Origin: Chrysoperla carnea | Taxonomy: Eukaryota; Arthropoda; Insecta; Neuroptera; Chrysopidae | DNA: 64,000 nt | Assembly: GCF_905475395.1 (NCBI RefSeq) | Contig: NC_058341.1 | Span: forward strand, 36,285,501 to 36,349,500 | Reading direction: 5' to 3' | Shown here: positions 11,889 to 22,814 of the stretch, piece after piece | Numbering within the stretch: position 1 is the stretch's first letter | How the letters are laid out: each line of letters starts with the position of its first letter | The notes under the pieces: model-generated | What the model saw: only the letters and a program-made list of their open reading frames with translations | Database searches by the model: none | What the model was told of the DNA's origin: nothing | Position numbers and translations under genes: made by a program

Positions 11889-12232
11889 AAATGAAGCCGG
11901 ACAGATCAAAATTTTGCAATTCTATGAAGATATATGATTCTTTATGGAATCTGGCGTAAAATGTTCGTGTGAGTGTGCAGAACACATATCATATTCATTA
12001 GAAAGTGTGCTTTTACAATGCGCACGCACCCCAAGCGAATTCTGCTAAAAAATCATGAAATTTGAGAAAACAGCCATTAGACCTTATATTTGAGGCTATT
12101 CTAAGCATTTTTTTTTAATCAATAGAACTTTGTTCTACATACTCATACAAAGATTTTGAGCCGAATCCCAAAAAAAAAAATATTGTTCCATAGATTTGCA
12201 ACCTCAAATACGTCATTTCATACAGTATTAAT
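11889..12232. repeat. Fold-back element, copy B
   Basis: Direct homologue of copy A (shared GAAATGAAGCC, AGTGTGCAGAAC, TTAGAAAGTGT, CTATTCTAAG). Its right part (about 12120-12232) is the inverted complement of its own left part, with core TGAGT.TG.AGAAC. Arms are shorter and more diverged than in copy A. Confidence 0.6.
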
Positions 12233-12632
12233 TATTCAATGTTATAATTAAAATATAGTTTTAAAAACACGCTTGTTGCTTGTTCTAAGTATATATGTAT
12301 AGTATGGTTATCGGTATTATAATAAATGTATATAACTGATGATGTCCTATGCATGGGTATGATATTAGAGAGTTACATACAAGTGAAGCTAATATAAGCG
12401 TGTTAAAAAAAATTACAACTCGTCAAATAGGAAATATGATTTATTGAATGTAAAAAATATAAGCCGTTGATATAAATAAACTAAATATTTTCTTAATCAA
12501 GTTTTCTAATCATTTTCAAGTGGAAAAAAATTTTTAAATTTTACCCGACGTAAGTAAAATCATAGTCCGGAATTATGTTTCCCGTAGGATAATGCACAGC
12601 CATGTTTTATTTTTACAACTATTTATTTTCAT

Positions 12633-12946
12633 CAATAGGGAATTCATGAAATTTAAATTTGGTTCAAATATTTTCTTTTACTGGACATTTCAACTAAACC
12701 ATTATTTTAGTAATTAATATCTTTTTAATTACTTAAAATTAATTAATAAAAGTACAAATTCAGTGAGGGCATTTAAAAATTTCTAAAACGGATATTCAAA
12801 TTTTTATACGGACGTGACATCAAAGTACTGGTTTGTCAAATTTGTTGACATACTGTATGATATTAATTACTTACATTTTATATGGAATTTCATTAAATTA
12901 TACTATTCTACGGCTTTTTAATGGAAAGATGATAATGATATTAATT
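12633..12946. repeat. MITE, left part, sibling of the 14712 element
   Basis: Roughly 300 bp matches 14712-15020 at high identity, starting with the same end (CAATAGGGAA-TTCATG). The match stops near 12932, just before another hairpin element, so the right end is missing or replaced. Confidence 0.8.
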
Positions 12947-13205
12947 AGAAATGACCTATGAAAAGTCCATTACAAAATCATGCGCGCAAAAAGAAATATT
13001 CGAAACCTATTGCTTCTACGGAAATTTAGTACAGAACCTTTTTTGTGTAAAATCAACTCGCAAACAAATTTTACAGTAGTTAAAACTGCAATAAACTAAA
13101 TAGCTTACGAGATATTTTAAAAAAACCTATTTTCGCGACCTGACCGTGACAATTTTTTTTTTATGCGCACATGTTTTTGCAATGGAATTTTCATAGGTCA
13201 TTTCT
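12947..13205. repeat. MITE of 259 bp with inverted ends
   Basis: The left end AGAAATGACCTATGAAAA continues into TCCATT.CAAAA.CATG.GCGC and is mirrored at 13160-13205. Arms are about 45 bp with few mismatches. It seems to have inserted in or beside the truncated MITE at 12633. Confidence 0.75.
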
Positions 13206-13436
13206 TGCATTCGAATGAAGATAATCCCGGGGAAAAAACTTCACATGGATTTTTTAAGCAGAACAACCTTTATTTTCAGGGTCTAGAATCTTAAAAACTA
13301 AACTCTTGAAGAGTGAATATATAATACCATTGCGTGTGCGATGTATGCTAACACGAGCAACACGCCGAGTTTCGCTGCTAGTAATAAATTTAAATATGAT
13401 TATTTACAATAAAAATCTTTTCTCATGCATAAAATT

Positions 13437-13840
13437 TTTTTTATTTTCTTTCATAAAAAACTTATATAATATAATTAAAATTCGGTTTTGTCTTTTGTAT
13501 TTTTCAAAGACTTCAAAATAAAAAATTTTTCTTTTAATTTTCTTTGATAAAAAAACTTATATAAAACAATTAAAATTGTTCTGTCTTTTGTATTTTTCCA
13601 AGGAATTCAAAATTTACATTTTTAGTCTTTTCTTTGTTATATGTAAAATGAAACATTTTACAAATAACAACAGGAAATTTTACAAAAAAACAGCAAAGAA
13701 AGCACTAAACATGAATATTTTAGATTCTTTGGAAAAATACAAAAGACAGAAAAATTTAAAATATTTCATATAATTTTTTTATCAATGAAATTTAAAATAT
13801 TTCATATTTTGGATTCTTTGGACAAATACAATTAAAAACA
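13437..13840. repeat. Cluster of one module of about 80 bp in direct and inverted copies
   Basis: The module containing TTCTGTCTTTTGTATTTTTC and AAAAACTTATATAA occurs directly at 13437-13517 and 13537-13615, inverted at about 13715-13795, and in part inverted at 13803-13840. The second and third copies form a long hairpin centred on the palindrome TGTAAAATG-AA-CATTTTACA near 13650. Open frames here are low-complexity and unlikely to be genes. Confidence 0.65.
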
Positions 13841-14711
13841 GCAAATTTTTAAACAGTTTTTTATTCAAGTAATTAAAAAAATTTAATGCGTGACCAAATT
13901 TTTTTATTTTAAATTATCATATTTATATTTATTATTTTACGAATTTAAATAACTCGATTTGTATATAAATACGTTTTTTTTAATTAAATTAATTGTTAGT
14001 ATTTCTGGATATGGCCATGTTGGTTGAAATTCAGTAAAAAATTAAATTTTTATAAATAGTGGTAAATATAACCTACAAAATATACGTTATTTTTATTTTA
14101 TTCATAATTGTAAGTCTTGCTAAAAGTAATTGTCGATCGAGTACCTACAGTAATATTTTTCAGATTTTTAATAATAAACCACTATGGTTTAAAATCTAGC
14201 AAGGGAAGAACCCATTTCTTTTCTTTGAGAGCTTATATCTCGTGCAACTGCATATTTTTTATTTATCTTTCAAAGATCTATCCAACCTTAAGTTAATTCT
14301 TAACCTAAATGAAGCACTATTAAATTTGTAATTAAAATTGTAACTTTCATCATTTGTAACATTCCCATGAAGAAGAGACTGATCTCTAAATAATTGATAA
14401 ACTAATAATGTGATAAAATGAATAACAAATATCTTATTTCTTTGTCAAACTTATTACCGTGTGTACGAAAAAATAATGAATATTGAGTCGTAATTGAAAT
14501 TAAAAAGTTTATTTGTATACAATTCTTATTTAAAATTGTTACGTCACACGATGTTTAACGAACATTTTTTCTTCGGGCGTTGTCGTTTCTCTTTTTGAAA
14601 ACTGTATATAACTTTCAAATCATTATTTAAAAAAATAAAAACAGTTTTGTTATAAAACTTATATGCGATCTTTTTTTCCATTTTCGTCCAAAAAAATTTT
14701 GTTCATCAACT

Positions 14712-15289
14712 CAATAGGGAATATTCATGAAATTTAAATTTGGTTCAATATTTTTCTTCCGTAACTTTAATGACTGGACATTTCAACTAAACCATTATTT
14801 TAGTAATTAATATCTTTTTAATTACTTAAAATTAATTAATAAAAGTACAAATTCAGTGGAGGCATTTAAAAATTTTTAAAACGGAAATTCAAATTTTTAT
14901 ACGGACGTGACATCATAATACGGGCTTGTCAAATTTTTTGACATACTGTATGATATTAATTACTTACATTTTATATAGTATTTCATTTAATTATACTATT
15001 CTACGGCTTTTTATTAGAAAACTTAATAATAACGAGTGTAAATTCATTTTTTTAAATTGTAAATTATACATTGAACTGTCAAAAATTGACAGATCACATA
15101 CTTATATACGTCATCAACAGAGAGCGTCAAAAAACTGCGTTTAATTATCTCAAAATTATAATGTATTTTAAATATTTGTTTACACTTAAATACAGCATTT
15201 GTAAGCAGTATTTATATTTTTTACTTTGTTATAACGGTGTAAACAATGAATAAAAAATATTTAAAAAAATACATGAATATTCCCTATTG
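14712..15289. repeat. Complete MITE, 578 bp, perfect 18-bp terminal inverted repeats
   Basis: Left end CAATAGGGAATATTCATG (14712-14729) and its exact complement at 15272-15289. If the target duplication is TA, the element proper starts GGGAATATTC. A truncated sibling lies at 12633. Open frames inside have no recognisable domain, so it is non-autonomous. It ends 280 bp upstream of COQ3. Confidence 0.85.
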
Positions 15290-15569
15290 TCCCAAATAAA
15301 TAAATAAATTGTTGAGTTGTTTAAAAATAGCGCGTGGTGAGTTTTTGTGAAAAAAAATAAACAATTGACACTTAATATGACGTTTACGATAAAAAATTAA
15401 AATTGTCAAAAATGTAAATGTCAAACTGAAATCCTGCCGGTTTTGGTAAGATAATATACAAGGTATATAAGGTTATCTTTTTATATTATCCTAGGTTTTG
15501 GCAAATCTATTAATACGTTTCCATCCTATAATTATGTAAAAAAATAGAAAGATATAAAAAGATATAAAA

Positions 15570-18075
15570 ATGATAATTTCAAGAAGACTAAATTTTTGTA
15601 GATACAAAATTTGCAGGTATGGTAAAATCATGAAAATTGTACATAGAATTACGTTTATAAAATTTGCGTTCATTTCAGACATATTTACAGTACGTATAAA
15701 GAATTTTCTACTAAACCAAATCCCAAAGGTACCACAGATGAAAATGAATTACAATATTTTTCAAAAATGGCTGATGATTGGTGGAATACTAAAGGACCCA
15801 TGCAACCTTTACATGATATGAATGAATTAAGGTAGGTGTACTGGCGTAAAAATTACTATATGGTTTTTTAATGAAAAGCATATTGATTGTTTCTTATCGT
15901 AGAGTTCCATTTATTAGAGATAGTTTAATAGATATCGGAAAAACGAAGAAAGAAAACAGTCGAACGGATCATCCTTTAGAAGGTGTTAATATTTTAGAAG
16001 TAGGCTGTGGCGGTGGAATACTAACAGAGGTATAGTAGATTATCAATTTCCCAATGCTTTTAAATTCATTTTCCGATTTGTTCTATTAAAATTTGTTAAT
16101 AACAGTTGTCGAATTTAATTTTGTTAATTACGGTGGCAGGCTCCTTTGATGGCACTAGGATTTGACGACTTATTCGACAGAGTATTTGTCACATTACAAT
16201 GTAAATAAAGAATATTAATTTGAGAAATAGATTGAAATCTTTGTGCTCTTATTTCAAATCTTGAAAATGTAAATTTTAGAATATACTGTGATTAATACAG
16301 ATCAGATTTCACGCGGAGGTATAAGATTTTGGAAATAATAAATTTTTCTAACTAATCTGATAAATTGATTCCAAGTATAGCATTTTATATACATTTCAGG
16401 CTTTAGCTAGAATAGGTGCTACAATGACTGGAATAGATGTTGCTTCAGATTTAATAAAAATGGCAAGTACACATGCTAATCAGGATTCTAAAATAAAAGA
16501 TCGAATAAAATATACAACAGAGAGCATCGAAGTATTTTCGGAGAAGAATCCATCATCCTTTGATGCTGTTGTTTGTTCAGAAGTTATTGAACATGTTACA
16601 GAAAAAGATTTATTTGTTAAATCAGCTGTACAGGCTTTGAAGGTATTTTATTATTTCATTATACTTAATTAAGTCGGATTTTTCTTTTTTGGAATAGGTT
16701 CATTTAACAGTAATAGTCATGGATCCAGAAACGTGAAGAAAAATTGTGTTTTAGAAACATGATATACACACGTGGCCTGATATATATATTTCTGGTAGTC
16801 TTTAATGTACTGGCCTCAAATCTAAACTCAATATTGCTTTATTATTCGAAAATCACGATGTAAATTGTTTCCACGAAACAATTTATGCAAAAGAAAATAA
16901 TAATCTTCCCCTTCAAAATCCATTTTCATTTCATTCTGGTAACATAGTTTAAAATACATTTAAAAAACAAATTTTATGATAAGATCAATCGAAAGCCGTT
17001 CGTGATATAGCAAATTTGAAGCCAGATTCGGATTCAAACTTTCTGTTAGAAATTTTATTTTGCATGACTAGCAAACAAACATAATCAAATCTTTTTAATC
17101 ATTGTAACTACACTAATTGATTTTTTTAAATAATTTTTACAGCCTGGAGGATCAATATTTATAACAACTATAGAAAAATCACTTTCTGCTTGGGTTACAG
17201 CAATTGTTTTCGCTGAATATCTTCTGAATATTATACCTAGAGGGACACATGAATATGATAAATTAATTAGTCCACACGAAATGCAACGTATTTTAGAAAC
17301 AAGTAATTATGTTTATTGTTTGGGACATAGATGTTCATTATTATAGATTTTTTAATATTTTAAAATGTTTAACGAGTCTGTCCGTTGAATTAGATTCATT
17401 AGTAAACAGGGGAACGAAAATATTTTGTATATTTTTGGACTTGGAGATACTTATAAAAAAGTTCTGAATTTTGTGACAATATGGCAAAACTGTTAATAGG
17501 CCGAATAAAGTAATTATTGAAAAAGAAATGATGGTCAAAACGGTGGTCGAAGTACAATTAAAAGAATTTGTTACAGGTGTTCTTTTATTTGCAACAGGTT
17601 AATTTTTTCATATTTGATTATTTTTATTCTGTTCACGAAAATCATCATGCCATACTTTTCCGACGGCTTATAATAGCCTCTATACTGCGCGAAGATGATA
17701 TATTTGCGACGATAAGGCGCCAAGTTGAGCCGCCAGAAATGTATGATATGGTGATTTCCGTGAAGAATGGCAGTACGAAAATAATTAGTAGTTTAAAAAA
17801 AACTTAACTTGTAGCAAAATGATTTTAATCTAATCTTGATTACTCATGGAGACCAGCGCGTGACCGCCATAGTAATGTAATTTGACGCCACATTGTTTCA
17901 CAGATGGCTCAGGAATTTTTTTAAAATCAATATCTAAATAATTTTTATTATTTAATTTATAGATAATTGCAGCACTCGCTTAATCCAAGGATGGTTTTAC
18001 AATCCAGTGACAAGAAAGTGGGCTTGGTCGCGTGCTACAATGTTCTACGCTTTACATGCTATTAAAGATGCTTAA
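15570..18075 (+). CDS. COQ3: Ubiquinone biosynthesis O-methyltransferase COQ3, mitochondrial
   Basis: Six exons: 15570-15616, 15679-15831, 15903-16029, 16400-16642, 17143-17302 and 17963-18075. All GT-AG introns join in frame, giving 280 residues. COQ3 performs both O-methylations of coenzyme Q synthesis on the matrix face of the inner mitochondrial membrane. The tiny first exon encodes a basic amphipathic leader (MIISRRLNFCRYKIC), fitting mitochondrial import. Then come the family signature MADDWWNTKGPMQPLH, SAM motif I (LEVGCGGG, residues 98-105), TGIDVA (motif post-I), FDAVVCSEVIEHV (motif II) and the PGGS block opening exon 5. The C-terminus YNP...W.W......YALHAIK is also typical. Introns 1 and 2 are only 62 and 71 bp. 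A polyadenylation signal AATAAA lies at 18092. Confidence 0.95.
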
Positions 18076-18354
18076 TAATGTTAAAGAGTGCAATAAAAGT
18101 TTAAAGTTTTAACTACATTTCTAAAGAAAATTTCTCACAAAATATTTATTTTTCTTTATAAACCTTTGTTATATTAATTTTTGTAAAGTAGATAATAAAG
18201 AATTGTTTATGTGTTTCTAATGGTTTGTTAATCAAGTTGTATTTTTTGTTCATATTTTTATACGTTACATACACCTAATTAGTCCATTTCCAAAGTAAGT
18301 TTCGAGTCCGTAAATGAGCAAAATGGGTCATCGGATCTTGGACCCGTAGTCATA

Positions 18355-18508
18355 GTGCAAGCAATGTATATGGAAACCTTTGAGTTAGATTGATAGCCCA
18401 TATTTTTTCATTGTTGTATACGATTCAACATTTCAGTTTTCGTATACAACAATGAAAAAATATGGGCTTTCAATCTAACTCATAGGTTTCCATATACATT
18501 GATTGCAC
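18355..18508. repeat. Near-perfect palindrome, 69-bp arms
   Basis: Arms 18355-18423 and 18440-18508 are inverted copies with three mismatches in 69 positions and a 16-nt loop. Transcribed from either strand it would form a long, nearly perfect hairpin. It begins 280 bp after the COQ3 stop, so it could lie in read-through RNA. It may be a recent MITE or a small-RNA hairpin source. No clear target-site duplication seen. Confidence 0.9.
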
Positions 18509-18759
18509 TCGCACGGACACGTTTTTCGCTCTGGCAGGTTGTTGGTGATGGAATTTCGTTCTGGCATTAAATATTACGAATTATTTATATATTTTCTTTA
18601 TTCTGTTAAAATTTCAAGACTGATGAAATGACAACATTGGATTTTTTTTAAATAGATATTTAAAGCGTTCTGGAAACAAATAGGAGGGATGTAAATGTTC
18701 TGGCAAAAATTGTATGAAAAAAATTTTGTCGAAAGTAATTTCCTAAAATTTTATGACTT

Positions 18760-18962
18760 CCCTGGTGGAAAAAATATTTGAAAAAAAAAATAAGTCTTAA
18801 TAAGTCTTAGGAAACTCTAAAAAAGTCTTAGAAACTTTAAAAAAGTATTAAGAACTCTGAATAACACTGAATTAGACTAGTCCGAAAACGTTGAGAAATT
18901 CAAAGTTCCTAAGACTTTTTCAGAATTTCTTATTCTTTCTTCAAATATTTTTTCCACCAGGG
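18760..18962. repeat. MITE of about 203 bp with CCCTGGTGGAAAA ends
   Basis: Terminal inverted repeats start CCCTGGTGGAAAAAATATTT on the left and are mirrored at 18938-18962. The interior is made of short AAGTCTTA/AAACT repeats. A nearly identical end sequence occurs at about 48530-48550. Confidence 0.85.
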
Positions 18963-19239
18963 TTATACTTTGAGCCAAACAAAAATGAGGCTTATTTCTT
19001 ACCCTCTTTAAAAATTTAGGGTAGTCCAACCCGGCCACACATGGCTGCCAGCTAGAAGATGGCTTTTCAGTATCTGTAGGTATTGAGGTTTTTTTATGAA
19101 AAGTTTCGTAACTTTTGAAATGACAACCTAAAATTGGTCACTGATGGCTATTGGTCTATAGTACAAACATTTTGTTGGTTTTTTCAAATTTATTAATAAT
19201 AAAAAGTGCTTGCAAAATAAATATAATGCAAGTACTCGT

Positions 19240-19306
19240 ATTCAACATTGTCTATGCAGATTATTTCAACAATCCTGCTCAGTCAATTGTTTATTTTCAC
19301 TTGTTT
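19240..19306 (+). repeat. Dispersed repeat, copy 1
   Basis: The stretch TCAACA.TG.CTATGCA followed by TTTCAACAAT..CTCAGTCAATTGTTT.TTTTCACTTG recurs at 45730-45794; its second half recurs again at 48541-48580. A small hairpin (AGTGCTTGCA...TGCAAGTACT) lies just upstream at about 19203-19235. Confidence 0.75.
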
Positions 19307-20400
19307 ATCTAAAATTTTGATTGCTTAAGCTTCCTCAAAAGTCATTAATAGCAGAAAAATTTAGCTGACACACTTTAGGAAGAGAGATTTTATAATAAGA
19401 AAGTTCTATGAAATAAAATTTTCAGCAATTTATCTTCATAGATCCCTACTTTCTCCCTATTTTATCGCATATCCTTCGTATTTTTTATCGTCAACGAAAA
19501 CGATTGGTGTAAAATTTGAAATCCACTTTAATTATCTTAGGAGAATGTTCTAAAAAGGACCTGTACAAGTTGTGCTTCGCCGCTATTCCATAAATATTCG
19601 AAATATTTTGAATAAATATTTCAAAAACAGAACAGAGCAAATAGTATGTATGTTTTTAAATAAACTAAGCAGAATAAAATAACAATTAAGATCTACGAAA
19701 TATTAGCAAATACAATATTAAGTCTAAGGCCATAGGAATAGTATTGACTCATTTCAAAACGATTTAAGTTTAAGAGGCTGTTGTCTAACAACTTTTTCTT
19801 TTACAAAAATTTGCATAGCTTAGAGTTTTCTTTCAAGAAGAAAGTGAAACTTTGATGGAGATAAGAAGATTGAATAAAAAATGTAAAAATAGTTTGGCCC
19901 GACACTCAACATTAAAGTAGTAAGCGGTGGTCTAAACCTTAGTTATTGTAATGTTTATTCAATTATTTTCTTAATTTAAAGTCGCTCTCAATGACTATTT
20001 ATCAGTTTTAATATTGCCGCGCAGGTAAAAATTTTTTAGACCTCCTGAAAGATAACACAAAGTAAACGGAAAGATAGGTCAATAGCTGTTAAAACTTTTG
20101 TAGAGATAAATTAATATGAAGCGCGACCATGAAAATAGCCTTTCTAATTTCCAGCCGTTCTCGCATTTCATTTTGTATATATTTTTTCCTAGTAGGTGTT
20201 AAGTAAAGTCAAATTATGTAGATTAAATATGATTTCTACTTTCATAAAAAATATTAAATAAAAATAATTTCCTAATAACTAATAATTTCTTGGCATTTGA
20301 AAATTCCGCGCATTTAAAAATATATATGTCTGCTGCCACCTACGGTTCTTATTGAAAACTGTGCTATGAGAGAAGAAGTGTTTGGATTTGACTTATTCTA
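19307..20400. other. Intergenic between COQ3 and RpL18A
   Basis: AT-rich, no gene or strong repeat seen. Confidence 0.4.
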
Positions 20401-20420
20401 GTCTTTCCGTTTCCTTTTTG
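20401..20420 (+). promoter_or_regulatory. Possible TCT initiator / 5' TOP tract of RpL18A
   Basis: A pyrimidine tract (GTCTTTCCGTTTCC then TTTTTG) lies about 20-40 bp before the RpL18A ATG. Ribosomal protein genes in animals usually start transcription within such a TCT/TOP element. The same tract followed by TAG could instead be a splice acceptor of a 5' leader intron. Confidence 0.45.
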
Positions 20421-20439
20421 TAGGGTGAAATAAATAAAA

Positions 20440-22769
20440 ATGAAGGCTAAAGGACAGGTTAATAAAATTCATTTTTATATTTTTATTATAATTAATTTAA
20501 TAAATTCATTTTAATTTTAAACTAAAATTCTAATAGCTGTTAATTTTTAACGTTTAAGATTTTTGGATTAATAACATATTTCTAAAAAAAAAATACTGCA
20601 ACCACGTGTCTAACGGTATGATAGTGATATTAATTGTTTTATTTATGTTTTAGCTTAAAGAATATGAAGTCATTGGCCGAAAATTGCCAACGGAGAAAGA
20701 AAAAAATACTCCATTGTACAGAATGAGAATATTTGCACCAGATGCAATTGTTGCAAAATCTCGTTTCTGGTACTTTTTACGTCAATTGAAAAAATTCAAG
20801 AAGTCCACCGGTGAAATTGTAAATTTGAAAGAAATTCCAGAAAAGACACCAATCAAAATAAAGAACTTTGGAATTTGGCTCCGATATGATTCACGTTCTG
20901 GAACACATAACATGTACAGAGAATACCGTGATCTTAGTGTTTCGGGAGCTGTAACTCAATGTTATCGTGATATGGGAGCACGCCATCGAGCTAGAGCTCA
21001 CTCAATTCAGGTAATTTTAATTTATTTTATTTTTTATTACCCCATGTGAAAAAGCCGGCCAATTTCGTATTTGAGACTTGATTGGTGTGCTTTCGATGGG
21101 AACATTAAATCTGGTGTTGTGTATGACTACATTATATATCATTATATGCAGTCAAAGGAAACTCAGAAACATAATTATTTAAAATCTTCAGGTACATTAA
21201 TATAAGATTTTCCACCAAACAGCCTTACTGTAAATTTATTCTTCCGTGAACTTAATGTCAATATACCAATATCTCATACATCAATTTTAAAAATCTTTTC
21301 TTTACAGTTGAATGTCGACTTATTCGATTCTAAAGTTCTACTATTATATTTTGAACGATACGATTTTTGCATTTAAATTACTAAGTTAATTAATAGGGGG
21401 AGAGCACTATAACTGTGGCGCCACGATTTGTCGATGGAATATGGTTAAACAAATTGAAAATGAAGAGTGCTAATTTTCGAGTTTTGACTTAGTTTAATCG
21501 ACTTGCTAAAGTCTACATTTGAAATAACACATATGACCATTTTTTGTATGTTGAATCGTTTAAATTTGACAAGTTCCTATGGATACTAAAATTTAAAGCT
21601 AATACTTTGAAAGAATTCTGAAAAACATACCTATAATTTTTAATATGTCGATTTTGAACTAATATTATCGATTTTCAATTATAACACTATACTACCCAAG
21701 TTGATTTAAAAATTAAAAAATTACACATTAGTTGATTTTAAATTGTAATATTACAATTTCGTCGAACAAATTCGTTAACTTTTTAGTCTACAGGTTGGCC
21801 ATGCCTTTAATGGGGTCGTGTTACCACAGGTCTGCGGGTTTTTAGCCCTTCCGTTTACCCTGTGATTGCTTTCATTCACTGATCTACAGGTTGGCCATGC
21901 CTTTTTAATGGGGTCGAGTTAGCAAAATGGTTATGAATTTAATTACAAAATGGCGAATTAAATGACATAAAAATTTCATTTTTTAGACTTCATTATCTCG
22001 AAAACCAAGCCAAAACTCGAAAATTGGTATTCTTCATTTTCGCTTTATTTAAGTGTGTTTGGCAATATTCTTTTGTCAAATCGTGGCGCCACAGTTATCC
22101 TACTCGAGTCTAAATTACTCTACATAACAAGTTTTATGAAATTCTGAAAAAACATTTTGTTATGTTCAGCGTGGGTCTCACGTTAATACAATTTGAAGTA
22201 GGTGATTAGAGTCAAATGAATGTTATATAAATTTGTTGAGCTTTTCTCAGATATTCTGAGAATCAGTGAACGAACGTAATCATAGGGTAAACCAAAAAGC
22301 AAAACAAAAACCTGTGAATCCGTGGTAACCCAACCCAATTAAAGCCATGGCCAAACCCGTTGATCAGTGAATGAACGCAATCACTGGGGAAAATTGTTAA
22401 TTTTTCCTCAAAAAACTAAGATAATATTTTGTTCACTCTAATGATTTATACGGGAGACTCATGCTAAACACAAGATATTGTCCGTTTTTGGATACCAATG
22501 TTTAAACATAATATTATTGTGTAAACTCTCTGAAACACCCCTTACATTTACGGTGATCTTTAAGTGCGTTTGTTAAATTTTTTTATTATTATTTTTTTTT
22601 TTTTTTTTAGATTATTAAAGTAGAAGTTGTAAAAGCTGCTAATTGCCGAAGACCACAAGTAAAACAATTCCACGATTCAAAAATACGTTTCCCATTACCA
22701 AAACGTATCAATCAACGAAACAAAATGCCAAGGTTCTCCGTTCGTAAACCACGAACATTCTTCTTATAA
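20440..22769 (+). CDS. RpL18A: Large ribosomal subunit protein eL20 (RpL18A)
   Basis: Three exons, 20440-20457 (MKAKGQ), 20654-21010 and 22611-22769, both introns in phase 0, giving 177 residues, the usual length of eukaryotic eL20. Recognisable blocks are [69 protein letters not shown] and RFPLPKRI..R...[13 protein letters not shown]. It is a structural protein of the cytosolic 60S subunit. Intron 2 (1.6 kb) holds two fold-back elements and ends in a long T run before AG. AATAAA lies at 22809. I looked for box C/D snoRNA signals in the introns and found none convincing. Confidence 0.98.
21396..22110. repeat. Fold-back element in RpL18A intron 2, about 715 bp
   Basis: Arms of about 130 bp (21396-21530 and 21975-22110) are inverted copies: ATAACTGTGGCGCCACGA, AAAATGAAGA and TTTTCGAGTTTTG in the left arm, their complements in the right. 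The interior contains two partial direct copies (about 21790 and 21890) of a GGTTGGCCATGCC...AATGGGGTCG block also found in the neighbouring element. Confidence 0.8.
22149..22491. repeat. Inverted-repeat element in RpL18A intron 2, about 340 bp
   Basis: Ends around GTGGGTCTCACGTTAA (left) and GGGAGACTCATGCTAAACA (right) are inverted copies of about 70 bp. The middle carries, in opposite orientation, the GGCCATG...AATTGGGTT...TTACC block of the preceding element. A third relative lies at 25300-25530. Confidence 0.7.
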
Positions 22770-22814
22770 GTTGATTATATTATTGTATATTGTGGCTATA
22801 CATAAGGAAATAAA

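Noticed and set aside
20458-22610. snoRNA in the RpL18A introns
   Set aside because: No convincing C/D box pair or H/ACA arrangement found by eye.
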